DNA of 64,000 nt from Candidatus Margulisiibacteriota bacterium (GCA_003242895.1 QKMY01000019.1:62001-126000), one strand, 5' to 3'. Counted from the first letter of the stretch, positions 45,505 through 55,227 are shown. The notes: generated by a model not told the origin, from the letters alone. Translations and numbers: made by a program.

Positions 45505-47664
45505 ATGCAGCAACTGATACAAAATTTTAAAAGCGGAGAGCTTTATGTAGATGAAGTGCCGCTGCCTTCACTTTCCGAACGGATGGTGCTTGTTGAGAAC
45601 AGATTCTCCCTTATTAGTCCCGGGACAGAGAAAGGGACGGTGATAACCGCACAGGCTTCTCTCTTTGGCAAAGCAAAGCAACGTCCCGATCTGGTAGCGC
45701 AGGTACTGCAGAATGTAAGGAAAGAAGGACTTAAAGCCACACTGGAAAAAGTTAAGACTAAACTTGATTCCCTTAAGGCACTTGGGTACAGCACATCCGG
45801 CGTGGTGATTGCATCGATGGATAGTAATGGTGCATTTAAGCCAGGGGATAGGGTGGCTTGTGCAGGGCAGGATTACGCTTCCCATGCCGAAATAGTCAGC
45901 GTACCTCAAAACCTGGTAGCAAAAATACCGGATAATGTTACTTTTGAGGAAGCCAGTTTTGCGACCCTTGGTGCAATAGCTCTTCAGGGGGTAAGGCAGG
46001 CGGACCCAAAACTTGGAGATAATGTTTGCGTTATTGGACTGGGACTTATCGGACAGTTAACCTGCCAGATACTGAAAGCTAATGGCTGTAATGTTTTCGG
46101 AATAGATATTTCCTTGTCGCTCGTTGATTTAGCAAGCCGGAATAGCGCTCATGTAGCGGTGAGCAGATATAATGATAACCTACAGGCTGCTGTTGATAAT
46201 TTTACCGGAGGAAATGGGTTTGATACGGCAATAATAACTGCTGCAACACCAACAAATGATCCTGTTGTGTTGTCTTCAGAGATTTTGAGAAAAAAGGGAA
46301 AAGTCGTTCTTGTCGGTGCCATAAAAATGGATATACCCAGAGACCCTCACTTTTATAGAAAAGAACTTGACCTGAGGATGTCCTGTTCTTATGGTCCCGG
46401 TAGATACGATGGTAACTATGAAGAAGGCGGAAATGATTACCCTTATGCATATGTGAGATGGTCGGAGCAGAGGAATCTGGAAGCATTTCTGAAGCTTTTG
46501 GCTAATAGGGTTATCGATGTTACCCCTTTGATCACACATGTTTTTGATATAGAAAATGCAGAAAAAGCTTATGATCTCGTGTTGGGAAAAGAGAAGGAAT
46601 TTTTTATAGGAATTTTACTTCGATACTGCGAATCAAAACAAAAAAACGTGGCCAAATATACTATAAATATGAATCCAATCAAAGATATTAATGTAGGGTT
46701 TGTCGGGGCAGGTAGTTTTGCTCAGAGCTATTTGATTCCTTATGTGAAAACTCACGATTGCCTCTTGGACACTGTGATAACGACTAGTGGACTAAACGCA
46801 AAAAACACTGCTTTTAAATTCGGCTTTAACCATGCATCTACTACGTCTGATGATGTTTTTTGCAGTAAAAGGATTAATACTGTTTTTATTGCGACCAGAC
46901 ATAATTCGCACTCAAGGTACGTGATACAGGGACTCAAAGCAGGAAAAAATGTTTTTGTGGAGAAGCCACTGGCAATTAATATCGAAGAGTTGGCAGATAT
47001 AATAAATGTTTATCAGGAATCGGACAATCCGCGGCTGATGGTGGGTTTTAACCGCCGCTTTGCGCCGTTGTCCGTCAGAGCAAAAGAAGAGTTCAGAAAA
47101 ATTGGTGAGCCGCTGGTTATGAACTTTAGAATAAATGCCGGATTCATACCAAGAGAACATTGGACCCAGAATGAAAATATCGGTGGAGGAAGAATTATTG
47201 GCGAAATCTGCCATTTCATTGATTTAATGCAATATTTTACTGCGGCAGATCCTGTCAGGGTATATGCCGAATGTATAGATACTGCCAATGATAGTATAAA
47301 AAATGATGATAATATGGTCGTGGTAATCAAGTTTTCCGATGGGTCTGTAGGTAATCTCACATATCTTGCTAATGGAGATAAAGCTTTGCCAAAAGAGAAT
47401 ATAGAGATTTTTGGCGGAAAAAAAATTTTTGTGATAAATGATTTTAAAGAAGGTCTGATATATAAGAATAATAAGAATTCTTCAATAAAGATGGTTGGGA
47501 AAGGACACAAGGAGGAAGTGACAGCATTTCTGGGTTCTATTAGGGGGGGTAGTCCTGTTCCGATAAGCTTTGAGTCTATCTGTCTTACTACCTTAACTAC
47601 TTTTAGAATTATAGATAGTTTGAGGACTGCTTTGCCACAAAAGGTTGAACTCTATGCAAGATAA
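45505..47664 (+). CDS. Zinc-type alcohol dehydrogenase fused to Gfo/Idh/MocA oxidoreductase
   Basis: 719 residues. Residues 1-380 resemble medium-chain dehydrogenases: SLISPGTEKGTV, GDRVACAGQDYASHAE, and the NAD(P) site VCVIGLGLIGQLTCQILK. Residues about 390-715 form a Gfo/Idh/MocA oxidoreductase: VGFVGAGSFAQSYLIPYV, VFVEKPLAIN with the catalytic-site lysine, and GRIIGEICHFIDLMQYF. This two-domain arrangement is known from exopolysaccharide and heparinase-linked loci and probably oxidises or isomerises a nucleotide sugar. The ATG at 45505 is preferred to the in-frame TTG at 45493. A seven-G tract lies at 47543-47549. It overlaps the next gene by 11 bases. Confidence 0.9.
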   Translation: MQQLIQNFKSGELYVDEVPLPSLSERMVLVENRFSLISPGTEKGTVITAQASLFGKAKQRPDLVAQVLQNVRKEGLKATLEKVKTKLDSLKALGYSTSGVVIASMDSNGAFKPGDRVACAGQDYASHAEIVSVPQNLVAKIPDNVTFEEASFATLGAIALQGVRQADPKLGDNVCVIGLGLIGQLTCQILKANGCNVFGIDISLSLVDLASRNSAHVAVSRYNDNLQAAVDNFTGGNGFDTAIITAATPTNDPVVLSSEILRKKGKVVLVGAIKMDIPRDPHFYRKELDLRMSCSYGPGRYDGNYEEGGNDYPYAYVRWSEQRNLEAFLKLLANRVIDVTPLITHVFDIENAEKAYDLVLGKEKEFFIGILLRYCESKQKNVAKYTINMNPIKDINVGFVGAGSFAQSYLIPYVKTHDCLLDTVITTSGLNAKNTAFKFGFNHASTTSDDVFCSKRINTVFIATRHNSHSRYVIQGLKAGKNVFVEKPLAINIEELADIINVYQESDNPRLMVGFNRRFAPLSVRAKEEFRKIGEPLVMNFRINAGFIPREHWTQNENIGGGRIIGEICHFIDLMQYFTAADPVRVYAECIDTANDSIKNDDNMVVVIKFSDGSVGNLTYLANGDKALPKENIEIFGGKKIFVINDFKEGLIYKNNKNSSIKMVGKGHKEEVTAFLGSIRGGSPVPISFESICLTTLTTFRIIDSLRTALPQKVELYAR

Positions 47665-49582
47665 AATAGTTACAAGCTTCTGTAAACTCAAGTCGTATTG
47701 TGAAGCTGAAAATTTTATGGGCTGGGATCCTTTTGATGGGTTGAACAGCAGGTTGTTTCGTCGATTCCCTTATATCAACAAAAATAATTATGCAAGACTT
47801 GCCTGGATCCAGCTTTTCAAAAAATGTCCGATTAATCTGCGCAAGCTTGTCCTGATTGAAAAAGGCTATAATCCTAAAGGCCTCGGATTGTTTTTATCTG
47901 GTTATTGTAACTTGTACCGGATTAATCGGGATGAAGAATATCTGGAAAAAATAAGATATTTTATTGAAAAAATCATGAGCTTAGAAGTTAAGGGATGGTC
48001 GGGAAGTTGTTGGGGATATAATTTTGATTGGCAGGCGAGGGCATTTTTTCATCCGAAGAATACACCTACGGTTGTAGCTTCTGTCTTTGTTGGTTATGCA
48101 TTGCTGGATGCTTACGAGATACTGAAAGAAGATAGATTATTAAATACGTCGCGTTCAATATGTGAATTTATATTAAAAGATCTGAACCGGACATATGATA
48201 AAAATGGGAATTATGTATTCTCTTATTCACCTCTGGATAAATCTTCTATATTTAATGCTTCCCTTTTGGGATCAAAGTTATTGTCGAGGGTTTATTCCTA
48301 TACAAAAGAAAATAATCTTATAAGCGAAGCCAGAAAGTCTGTAGAATTTTGCTGCAGCCATCAGAAAGAGGATGGATCATGGACTTATGGTATTCTGCCT
48401 TTTCACCAGTGGATAGATAATTTCCATTCCGGCTATAATTTGGAATGCATATCGGAATACCAGAAATACTCCGGAGATGCAACATGCCAGGAAAATCTGG
48501 AAAAAGGGTTGAATTATTATTTAAAAACTTTTTTCACCTCAAAGGGGGAGCCTAAATACTATCACAACTCCTTATATCCGATAGATATACATGCACCTGC
48601 TCAATTGATAACGACACTTGTCAGACTTAATGGATTTGAAAAAAATATTGACCTAATAAATAACGTAGCAGGATGGGCTGTAGAAAATATGCAGGATAAG
48701 AAAGGTTTTTTTTATTATCAGCTGCGTAAAAGGTTTTCTTGTCGAATCCCTTATATAAGATGGGCGCAGGGATGGATGTTTTATGCTTTAAGCCTGTACT
48801 TATGCAGGATACAGGTGAAGATAAAAAAACATTATAATAAAATTAATATATTTAATATTCCTATTGATGCTATTACGATGAAACAAACTCTGGATTTGAT
48901 TGTCAGGTCAATAGCGTGCAATAAGCAATTACACCATACTGCAATTAACGCAGGTAAAATAGTTAAAATGTATAAAGACAATGAACTTCATACGAGCATA
49001 ATTAGTTCCGACATCATTAATGCAGATGGGCAGTCTGTTGTCTGGGCTTCCAGAATTCTGGGTAACCCATTGCCTGAAAGAGTGGCCGGTATTGATTTGA
49101 TGGAAAATATTGCTAGATTAGCCAAAGAGAAAAACTATACGATTTTTCTCTTTGGCGCAAAAGAATATGTAGTAACAAAGGTGGTTGAAATATACTCTAG
49201 AAAATATTCCCCTGATATTATTGCCGGATACAGAAACGGGTATTTCAGTGAAGAGGAAGAATCTAAGATTGCCAGGCAGATAAATATAAGTAAAGCAAAT
49301 ATATTGTTTGTAGCAATGACTTCGCCGTTTAAAGAAAAATTCTTATATAAATATAGAAAATTATTGAAAAATGTAAACTTTATTATGGGTGTCGGGGGGA
49401 GCTTTGATGTGGTTGCAGGGAAAGTGAAGCGGGCGCCTTTGTGGATGCAGAAAATTGGCATGGAATGGTTTTTTCGTTTAATGCAGGAGCCTGGCAGGAT
49501 GTGGAAGCGGTATACTCTTGATAACTTGAAATTTATATATTTATTATTGAAGGAAAAGTTAGAAAATAATATTGCAAAGTAA
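47654..49582 (+). CDS. Alpha/alpha-barrel domain fused to WecG/TagA-family (GT26) transferase
   Basis: 642 residues. Residues about 10-385 are helical with repeated aromatic and glycine turns (GWSGSCWGYNFDWQARAFF, KEDGSWTYGIL, YPIDIHAPAQLI), typical of an (alpha/alpha)6 toroid seen in glycosidases, lyases and epimerases. Residues about 400-640 are a WecG/TagA/CpsF domain: INAGKIVKM, INADGQSVVWASRILG with the key aspartate, PERVAGIDLM, and MGVGGSFDVVAGKVKRAP. WecG enzymes add ManNAc or ManNAcA to a lipid-linked sugar. The fusion may join making and trimming or epimerising a glycan. A TTG nine bases earlier is the upstream alternative start. It is coupled to the dehydrogenase fusion. Confidence 0.85.
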   Translation: MQDKIVTSFCKLKSYCEAENFMGWDPFDGLNSRLFRRFPYINKNNYARLAWIQLFKKCPINLRKLVLIEKGYNPKGLGLFLSGYCNLYRINRDEEYLEKIRYFIEKIMSLEVKGWSGSCWGYNFDWQARAFFHPKNTPTVVASVFVGYALLDAYEILKEDRLLNTSRSICEFILKDLNRTYDKNGNYVFSYSPLDKSSIFNASLLGSKLLSRVYSYTKENNLISEARKSVEFCCSHQKEDGSWTYGILPFHQWIDNFHSGYNLECISEYQKYSGDATCQENLEKGLNYYLKTFFTSKGEPKYYHNSLYPIDIHAPAQLITTLVRLNGFEKNIDLINNVAGWAVENMQDKKGFFYYQLRKRFSCRIPYIRWAQGWMFYALSLYLCRIQVKIKKHYNKINIFNIPIDAITMKQTLDLIVRSIACNKQLHHTAINAGKIVKMYKDNELHTSIISSDIINADGQSVVWASRILGNPLPERVAGIDLMENIARLAKEKNYTIFLFGAKEYVVTKVVEIYSRKYSPDIIAGYRNGYFSEEEESKIARQINISKANILFVAMTSPFKEKFLYKYRKLLKNVNFIMGVGGSFDVVAGKVKRAPLWMQKIGMEWFFRLMQEPGRMWKRYTLDNLKFIYLLLKEKLENNIAK

Positions 49583-49655
49583 TACAGCATTATATCCGTA
49601 TCTTGTTATGTAATGATTGATAGCGGGGTTTGTTTAATAGAAAGGGGTACTCTTT

Positions 49656-51536
49656 ATGGAGTTGCTTGAAATGGAGTTGCGTGATTATTGGAATCTATTT
49701 TTTCGTCAAAAAAAGATAATTATCAGTATGTTTGTTGCGGTGCTTGTAATCGGTTTGATATATATTTTTACATCCCGTCCGGTATATGAGGCAAATTGTT
49801 CTCTGTTAATTACTGAGTTCTCGGGAAATATGGGTATCTTAGGAGAAAAGGGTAATGCCGGTTATTTATTTGAATCGGCAGATAGGGCTAATTATATAAA
49901 TACTCAGTCGGAATTGATTAAGAAACGCTACATACTTACGAAATCTATAAATGAGATAAAATCGTATTATAAAGGACAGGCTATTTCCTCATTAAGCTTG
50001 AATTCGCTTAGTAATTCTATAAAGGTAAATGTAATAAAAGGTACTAATCTGATTTCTATTAGCTACAGGGATAAAGATCCTGAGTTATCTGCCCATGTTG
50101 TCAATGTTCTTTCTAAAAACCTGGTTATTCAGGATCAGGAGATGAATCAGGAGAAGTTTTCTTCTGCTAGGATGTTCATCGAAAATCAGTTAAAAGAACA
50201 AAAAGAAAAATTAGAGCAAGCGGAAAACTTGGTGTTATCTTATAAAAAAAATGCCCGGACAGTTGCCTTGAAAGAAGAAACTATAGGTAAATTAAAGGAA
50301 CTTGGGGAAATAGAGGCGAACAGAATGGAACTGGATACGCGAATGAAAGGAATGCTGGCACAAAAACAGGAACTGGAAAATAAAATAAACAACAATTCAT
50401 CACAAACTAATCCATTTGTTTCTGGCTGGATGCAGTCGTTGGAATCAGTTAATCAGGGCATTACAGGGCTTAGGGCTCAGTTGAATAGCGTCAATAATAA
50501 TGTTAATAGAGTTAATGGCAGTCTTAGCCAACTACCGCCAAAAGAAGTTGAACTGGCCCGGGTTGTTCGTGATCAAACTATTGCTAACGAGGTATACAAT
50601 CGATTGCTGATTCGTTATGATGAAGTCCGCATTAACGAGGCTAGTATAATAAGCAATATAAAGATTATGGAGTCGGCAGTTACCCCTGATGCACCTGTAG
50701 CACCTGACAAGAAAAAACTGCTGTTTTCTACTGTTATGATTGGTATGATTTTGAGTTTTGGTTTTGCATTAATCAGGGAATATTTGAAGGATGTACCTAG
50801 AACACTTGAAGAAGTGCAGGATATAATGCCATATGATATGCTTGGGCAGCTTGCTTATCAGGATAATGTCAATCCTTTATTTATGAGGACAACTGCAAAT
50901 TCGGTAAATACTGAAGCGGTCAGATTGATCTGTGCTAATTTGAAGTTTAAGGAAACTATGGATAAAAAATCAATGAGCATTCTGATAACAAGCGCTTTGC
51001 CTCAGGAAGGAAAAACGCTGTTAACTTCAAATTTAGCAATATCTTTTGCCAATAGCGGGAAAAAAGTAGCTGTCGTGGATATAGATTTACAACGCCCAAA
51101 AATGAAAACCAATTTTCAATTACCCAATGAGAAAGGAATTACTGATTATCTTGCTAATGAAGCTGAATTAAAAGATATTCTCAATCTCGATTCGGAAAGT
51201 GGAGTTACTGTGGTTACTGCTGGCAAAACATTACTTAATCAATCCGAATTAGAGAATAGCAGAATGTCAGATTTGTTAATATATTTAAAAGCATCATATG
51301 ATTTTGTTTTCTTTGATTCTCCTCCAATTACTCTTGTTGCCCAGACATTGGAATTTGCCAGAAAGGTTGACGGCATTATTCTGGTTGTTGATAGTAAAAA
51401 TACTGCACGTAAGGCTCTTAAGGGGATGGATGCCTTATTGAAAAATAAACAACTGCCAATTTTAGGTATGGTTTTCAACAAAATGCGCAGGGAAGATTCC
51501 GGATATTATTATAATTATTATAACTATAATTATTGA
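49656..51536 (+). CDS. wzc: Wzc-like polysaccharide co-polymerase and tyrosine kinase
   Basis: 626 residues. A Wzz-type chain-length domain has spans near 20-40 and 352-372 with a periplasmic coiled coil between them (about 170-300). The cytosolic BY-kinase (about 430-610) has Walker A ALPQEGKTLLTSN, Walker A-prime VAVVDIDLQRP and Walker B FVFFDSPP. The tail is a tyrosine cluster: seven of the last ten residues are Y, as expected for autophosphorylation. It would control chain length and export of the polymer. GAAAGGGG upstream is the ribosome site. No outer-membrane Wza channel or cognate phosphatase is seen in this window. Confidence 0.93.
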   Translation: MELLEMELRDYWNLFFRQKKIIISMFVAVLVIGLIYIFTSRPVYEANCSLLITEFSGNMGILGEKGNAGYLFESADRANYINTQSELIKKRYILTKSINEIKSYYKGQAISSLSLNSLSNSIKVNVIKGTNLISISYRDKDPELSAHVVNVLSKNLVIQDQEMNQEKFSSARMFIENQLKEQKEKLEQAENLVLSYKKNARTVALKEETIGKLKELGEIEANRMELDTRMKGMLAQKQELENKINNNSSQTNPFVSGWMQSLESVNQGITGLRAQLNSVNNNVNRVNGSLSQLPPKEVELARVVRDQTIANEVYNRLLIRYDEVRINEASIISNIKIMESAVTPDAPVAPDKKKLLFSTVMIGMILSFGFALIREYLKDVPRTLEEVQDIMPYDMLGQLAYQDNVNPLFMRTTANSVNTEAVRLICANLKFKETMDKKSMSILITSALPQEGKTLLTSNLAISFANSGKKVAVVDIDLQRPKMKTNFQLPNEKGITDYLANEAELKDILNLDSESGVTVVTAGKTLLNQSELENSRMSDLLIYLKASYDFVFFDSPPITLVAQTLEFARKVDGIILVVDSKNTARKALKGMDALLKNKQLPILGMVFNKMRREDSGYYYNYYNYNY

Positions 51537-51607
51537 GGTTTTAACTTGGTTCATTTCTACTGTAACTTTACCCATAGCATGAGTGTTTTTTGTGTGTGGG
51601 TTCCTGA

Positions 51608-51856
51608 TTAACTGCTTTGCTCTGGGAATGCCGGAACTACCCACAGACATCCTGTAGAGAAATAAAAAGCGGAGATCGGATGCTCATGCTTGGTAATTGA
51701 TAAAATATCATTCCTTCGAGAATCGTCATGAGGGACTTGTCCGATATTTAACTGCCCATCAGTAAAATGCTCATTACTCAACAGCAATAGCCCGGCACTG
51801 TAAGCGCCTGGATTATTAACTGTGCTGAAATCAATTACCGCCTCGAAGCCAGGTAA
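51608..51856 (-). pseudogene. Possible remnant of a minus-strand gene
   Basis: An 82-codon open stretch without a start codon runs from just after an in-frame TAA (51857-51859) to a TAA at 51608-51610. Its translation looks protein-like (VIDFSTVNNPGAYSAG, then GQLNIGQVPHDDS, then FSTGCLWVVPAFPEQ). No family is recognised. It lies downstream of the pectate-lyase-like lipoprotein on the same strand. It could be a decayed gene end or a chance frame. Confidence 0.3.
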
Positions 51857-51957
51857 TTACAAGGATATGATAGTTGGTTTTCTATCCTATGGGATGGCTG
51901 CTATTTTCTATATATGTTTGTTTAGCTGGTTTAACCCGGATAATGAGATAGAGCAGA

Positions 51958-51983
51958 GCCGCGAAAACCGCGGCCCCGTTTTT
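51958..51983 (+). terminator. Terminator facing the polysaccharide locus
   Basis: A 6-bp all-G/C stem (GCCGCG at 51958-51963, CGCGGC at 51969-51974) with a 5-base loop is followed by CCCGTTTTT. The T run is on the plus strand, so it would stop transcription coming from the kinase gene. It lies 6 bases from the end of the convergent lipoprotein gene. Confidence 0.65.
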
Positions 51984-51989
51984 GAGTAA

Positions 51990-54779
51990 TTATTTGATTA
52001 ATGAGTTGATATATTCTTCAATCCAAGTATATCCGCTTGGTGCCAGGGAATATGGGGTGAGGCTTGTGTCGTCAGTTCCATATTGCTTCTCGAAACTGTC
52101 GGGAAGGCTGTCATTATCGGAATCAGCAGGTTTTGTTCCGGATTCATAGACTGGATAGTCGCTTGCAGAAATACTGGTTTTCAATGCTCCGGTTGAATGT
52201 ATAACGTCATTAATAACCCTTTCATCCGCTGTATCAAGTTGTGGTGTTCTTGCACCTGCTTTACCGAGTACTTCATTGTATGCATGTTCTGCCGTATCCT
52301 CGCTTATCCCTGATGGCATAACAACATGGCTGTATGAAATGAAGGACGATCCGTCGCCTCCTCCCAAAAATGCAACCAGGCTTAAGTCGCTGCCGTTACT
52401 GCCGATAGTTTTGTCAGGGCCAATATTCCCATATAGGTAGAACCTTGAGGTGTCTTGAATATAATATTCATTATTCCATCCAGGATAATTGAATATCTGG
52501 ATAGGCTGCTTCGGACCCTCTGTTCCTTTTCGTTTGTAGTAGTTTTTGATAATGTTCCAATATGATGGCTGAAATTCATAGAAACCCGAATCCGGATTTT
52601 CCAGGGGAGCACCTATGAAATTAGTCCCCTTATGTGTCCAGTGATACATAATGTTATTGACGATTTCTCCGGAAGTTCCGTCGTTACATTCGGGACCTCT
52701 TTGTTTGTAATGGGCAAAGAGGTTGTGGTGAATGCTGATATTACTTGCGCTGTCACCGATAAGTAATGGATATCCTGTTAATGCACGATAATTCTGATCC
52801 CAAATAGGCTCTGAAATTATATTCCATTGCCAGGTTATATTGTGAGCGGCATACCATATTTCTGTGTTTTCATTCGAACACCAGGATATTGAACAGTGGT
52901 CAATTATAATATTGTATGGCGGACCGTGAGGACAGGTATGTCCTCCAAAGGCATTGATTGCAAGCCCGTCTCCATTTTCGTCGTTGCTGCTGGTGCGTGC
53001 ATTTCCGTTCCTAATGCGAAGGCCTCTTACAATTATGTCATGGCTTTTTATTCTGATGGGTGCTCCTTTAATGCAGATACCTCCTCCTGGGGCAGTTTGC
53101 CCGGCAATTGTAATATATGGCGTGTCTATGCTGATCTCTTCTGTTAATGTAATAATGCCTCCGGTTTCAAATACTATAAGAAGGGGCCCGGTAATTTTAA
53201 AAGCGTTCCTGAAGCTTCCTGGTCCTCTGTCATTTAAATTGGTTACATGATAGATTTCGGGTTGAGTTGGACCAGAGAATGCACCTCTGGTTTTAGCGCC
53301 GAAACCTTCTGCTCCGGGAAAAGCAATCTCGGCAGTTTGAGGCAGAGCCTGTACGACTATGGAAGCTGTTGTGGTAATAGAACTTTTTTCGTCTGAAACT
53401 GTTACTGTGATTATGTACTCCCCTGCTATTGAGGGCGGTGTCCAGTTAGCTATGTTAATTGTAGGGCTGTTATCTATTGTTCCTGGTCCGTTAAATGTGT
53501 AAGAGAGAGCTTCTCCGCCCGGATCACGGGCTTCTACCGTGACAACTGTGGTTTGCCCTGTGAAGATTGTCGCTGGGGCTACCTGTACAGAGCTGATTTG
53601 CGGCGGATAGTCTTTTTGCTGGATAGTGAGGCTTATATTTTTAGAAACTGTATGGGAGCCGTCTGATACGAAGACTATTATCTCTTGTGTTGCTATATTT
53701 TCTGAGGGCATCCAGGTTACTACATTTGGTGAGTTTGTCTGCGTTATAGTACCGTTGGCTAAGAAATTATATGAAAGAGTATCGTTGTCAGGATCCGTTG
53801 CTAGTACTGTAAGAGTGACGGAATCACCCTGCTGAATATCCTGGCTGGATAAATAGAGATCATTAATGACCGGTTGGTCATTGTTTTGTATAGTGTATAC
53901 GGTTACTTGAGTTTTTTTAAGCACCTTGTCAAAGCCATTGTTACCAATAATTCTCATTTCGTAGGTCCCGGGAATATCCGGCGGGGTCCAGACAACTACG
54001 TTTGGCGTGCCTATCAAATCTTTGCCCACTCTGGTCCCTAACTGTCCCGGTGGGAATGAAATGGAACCTGCAGAAGGCATATACGTATAGGTTAGCCGGT
54101 CTTTATCTTTATCACTGGGTATTACCGTTATGAGTGAACTTTCCCCCACGTTAACGCTGACAGGAGATGCTACGACACTGTTAATAACGGGATAACTTTT
54201 ATCTGCCGGAGTATTGACAGTTGCATATACCCTGCGTAGGACTTTGTAAGGACCATTAGTTCCGATAATTTTCATTTCGTAGGTTCCGGGAGTATTCGGC
54301 AGTGTCCAGACAACTACGTTTGGTGTGCCTATCAAATCCTTGCCTACCCTGGTTCCTGCCTGTCCCAGGGGAAAAACTATGGATCCTGCTGCGGGGAGGT
54401 ACGCATAGGTTAGCCGGTTTTTATCTTTATCGCTGGGGGTTACTGTTATTGTAGTTGTTCCCCCCGGGTCAACATTGCTTGGAGATGCAATTACACTACT
54501 AATATATGGATAACTGATTATTACGGCACCTATCTGAATTAATCCTGCATCGAACTTATCAAGATCAAGAATGTCAGAAATGTTTAACGAATTTATTCCT
54601 CCGGATAAGGCTACTAAGGTATCATTGTTTATATTCGCGAGAAAGTTATTGTCCTGCTGACTGTTGAGACTACTGTCATTTGTATCCGGTATTCCGGTTT
54701 GGTCGGTTATTTTTGAGCATCCGTTAATAAGTGTCAGTGCTGCTACTATTGCAATTGCGATAAGAATTATTTTTTTCAT
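51990..54779 (-). CDS. Lipoprotein with four Ig-like domains and a pectate-lyase-like beta-helix
   Basis: 929 residues. The signal ends with a lipobox (LING-C, C21). Four Ig-like/PKD-type domains follow: about 90-190, 195-295, 300-385 and 388-475. The first two are near-duplicates. From about 480, AFPGAEGFGA, then VTNLNDRGPGSFRNAF, then ITIAGQTAPGGGI and DGLAINAFGGH mark a right-handed beta-helix of the pectate lyase (PL1-like) type common in surface and exported proteins. The exact substrate is unknown. Placed convergent to the polysaccharide locus, it could cut or remodel the polymer, or scavenge plant or algal glycans. AAAGGAGG lies before its ATG. An acidic, calcium-like motif (DSDNDSLPD) occurs near the end. 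Confidence 0.88.
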   Translation of the reverse strand: MKKIILIAIAIVAALTLINGCSKITDQTGIPDTNDSSLNSQQDNNFLANINNDTLVALSGGINSLNISDILDLDKFDAGLIQIGAVIISYPYISSVIASPSNVDPGGTTTITVTPSDKDKNRLTYAYLPAAGSIVFPLGQAGTRVGKDLIGTPNVVVWTLPNTPGTYEMKIIGTNGPYKVLRRVYATVNTPADKSYPVINSVVASPVSVNVGESSLITVIPSDKDKDRLTYTYMPSAGSISFPPGQLGTRVGKDLIGTPNVVVWTPPDIPGTYEMRIIGNNGFDKVLKKTQVTVYTIQNNDQPVINDLYLSSQDIQQGDSVTLTVLATDPDNDTLSYNFLANGTITQTNSPNVVTWMPSENIATQEIIVFVSDGSHTVSKNISLTIQQKDYPPQISSVQVAPATIFTGQTTVVTVEARDPGGEALSYTFNGPGTIDNSPTINIANWTPPSIAGEYIITVTVSDEKSSITTTASIVVQALPQTAEIAFPGAEGFGAKTRGAFSGPTQPEIYHVTNLNDRGPGSFRNAFKITGPLLIVFETGGIITLTEEISIDTPYITIAGQTAPGGGICIKGAPIRIKSHDIIVRGLRIRNGNARTSSNDENGDGLAINAFGGHTCPHGPPYNIIIDHCSISWCSNENTEIWYAAHNITWQWNIISEPIWDQNYRALTGYPLLIGDSASNISIHHNLFAHYKQRGPECNDGTSGEIVNNIMYHWTHKGTNFIGAPLENPDSGFYEFQPSYWNIIKNYYKRKGTEGPKQPIQIFNYPGWNNEYYIQDTSRFYLYGNIGPDKTIGSNGSDLSLVAFLGGGDGSSFISYSHVVMPSGISEDTAEHAYNEVLGKAGARTPQLDTADERVINDVIHSTGALKTSISASDYPVYESGTKPADSDNDSLPDSFEKQYGTDDTSLTPYSLAPSGYTWIEEYINSLIK
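53890..54510 (-). repeat. Two near-identical Ig-domain repeats in the lipoprotein gene
   Basis: Two adjacent copies about 318 bases (106 residues) apart share long stretches, such as the segments starting at 53993 and 54311. High DNA identity shows a recent duplication and a potential site for unequal recombination that changes domain number. Confidence 0.8.
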
Positions 54780-55065
54780 AAGCGTTTATCCTCCTTTAAA
54801 TGGTGGAATTCTCGGTTGCCTTAACGGGGAAAGCAGCTCGTACTTAATCCTGAAACTATTCAGTATTTTGTTTGTTATATTGAGTAGCCTCCTGTTCTCA
54901 AAAATTAAATTCCTAATAATTTAATATAAGAATAGAAGAATGTCTACGGCTGTAAGTTGTTGTAGTTGTGATGAAAGTTCAAATATGGTTCATAATACCT
55001 ATGTGAATTATCCGGAATTATATGACTGAGCTGCATAACAATGATATATTTACCGGAATACCTTT

Positions 55066-55227
55066 ATGGAGAAATGCAGCGGGTTATCTGCAAAAGAAGT
55101 GTTGGGGCGGTATCCTTTAGATCTATTTCCTTCTTTGCAGGACGAAGGCGCTTTTGAATACCTCAATTTTTATTCAACGTGTATAATAGAGCTATATATT
55201 CATAAGGAAATACAAAATGGGAAATAA
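55066..55227 (+). CDS. Possible 53-residue ORF upstream of the secreted protein gene
   Basis: An ATG at 55066 opens 53 codons (KCSGLSAKEVLGRYPLDLFP ... FEYLNFYSTCIIELYIHKE) that overlap the next gene's start by 11 bases in another frame. The TATAAT at 55182-55187 inside it suggests that part of this stretch is instead promoter for the next gene. No family and no clear ribosome site. The rest of the 54780-55216 gap shows only the lipoprotein's ribosome site on the minus strand. Confidence 0.2.
   Translation: MEKCSGLSAKEVLGRYPLDLFPSLQDEGAFEYLNFYSTCIIELYIHKEIQNGK

Noticed and set aside
47013..47510. 165-codon open frame on the minus strand
   Set aside because: It lies opposite the Gfo/Idh domain, whose conserved motifs are on the plus strand.
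51537..51957. Riboswitch between the kinase gene and the lipoprotein gene
   Set aside because: No known conserved core was found, and no gene downstream on the plus strand would be controlled.
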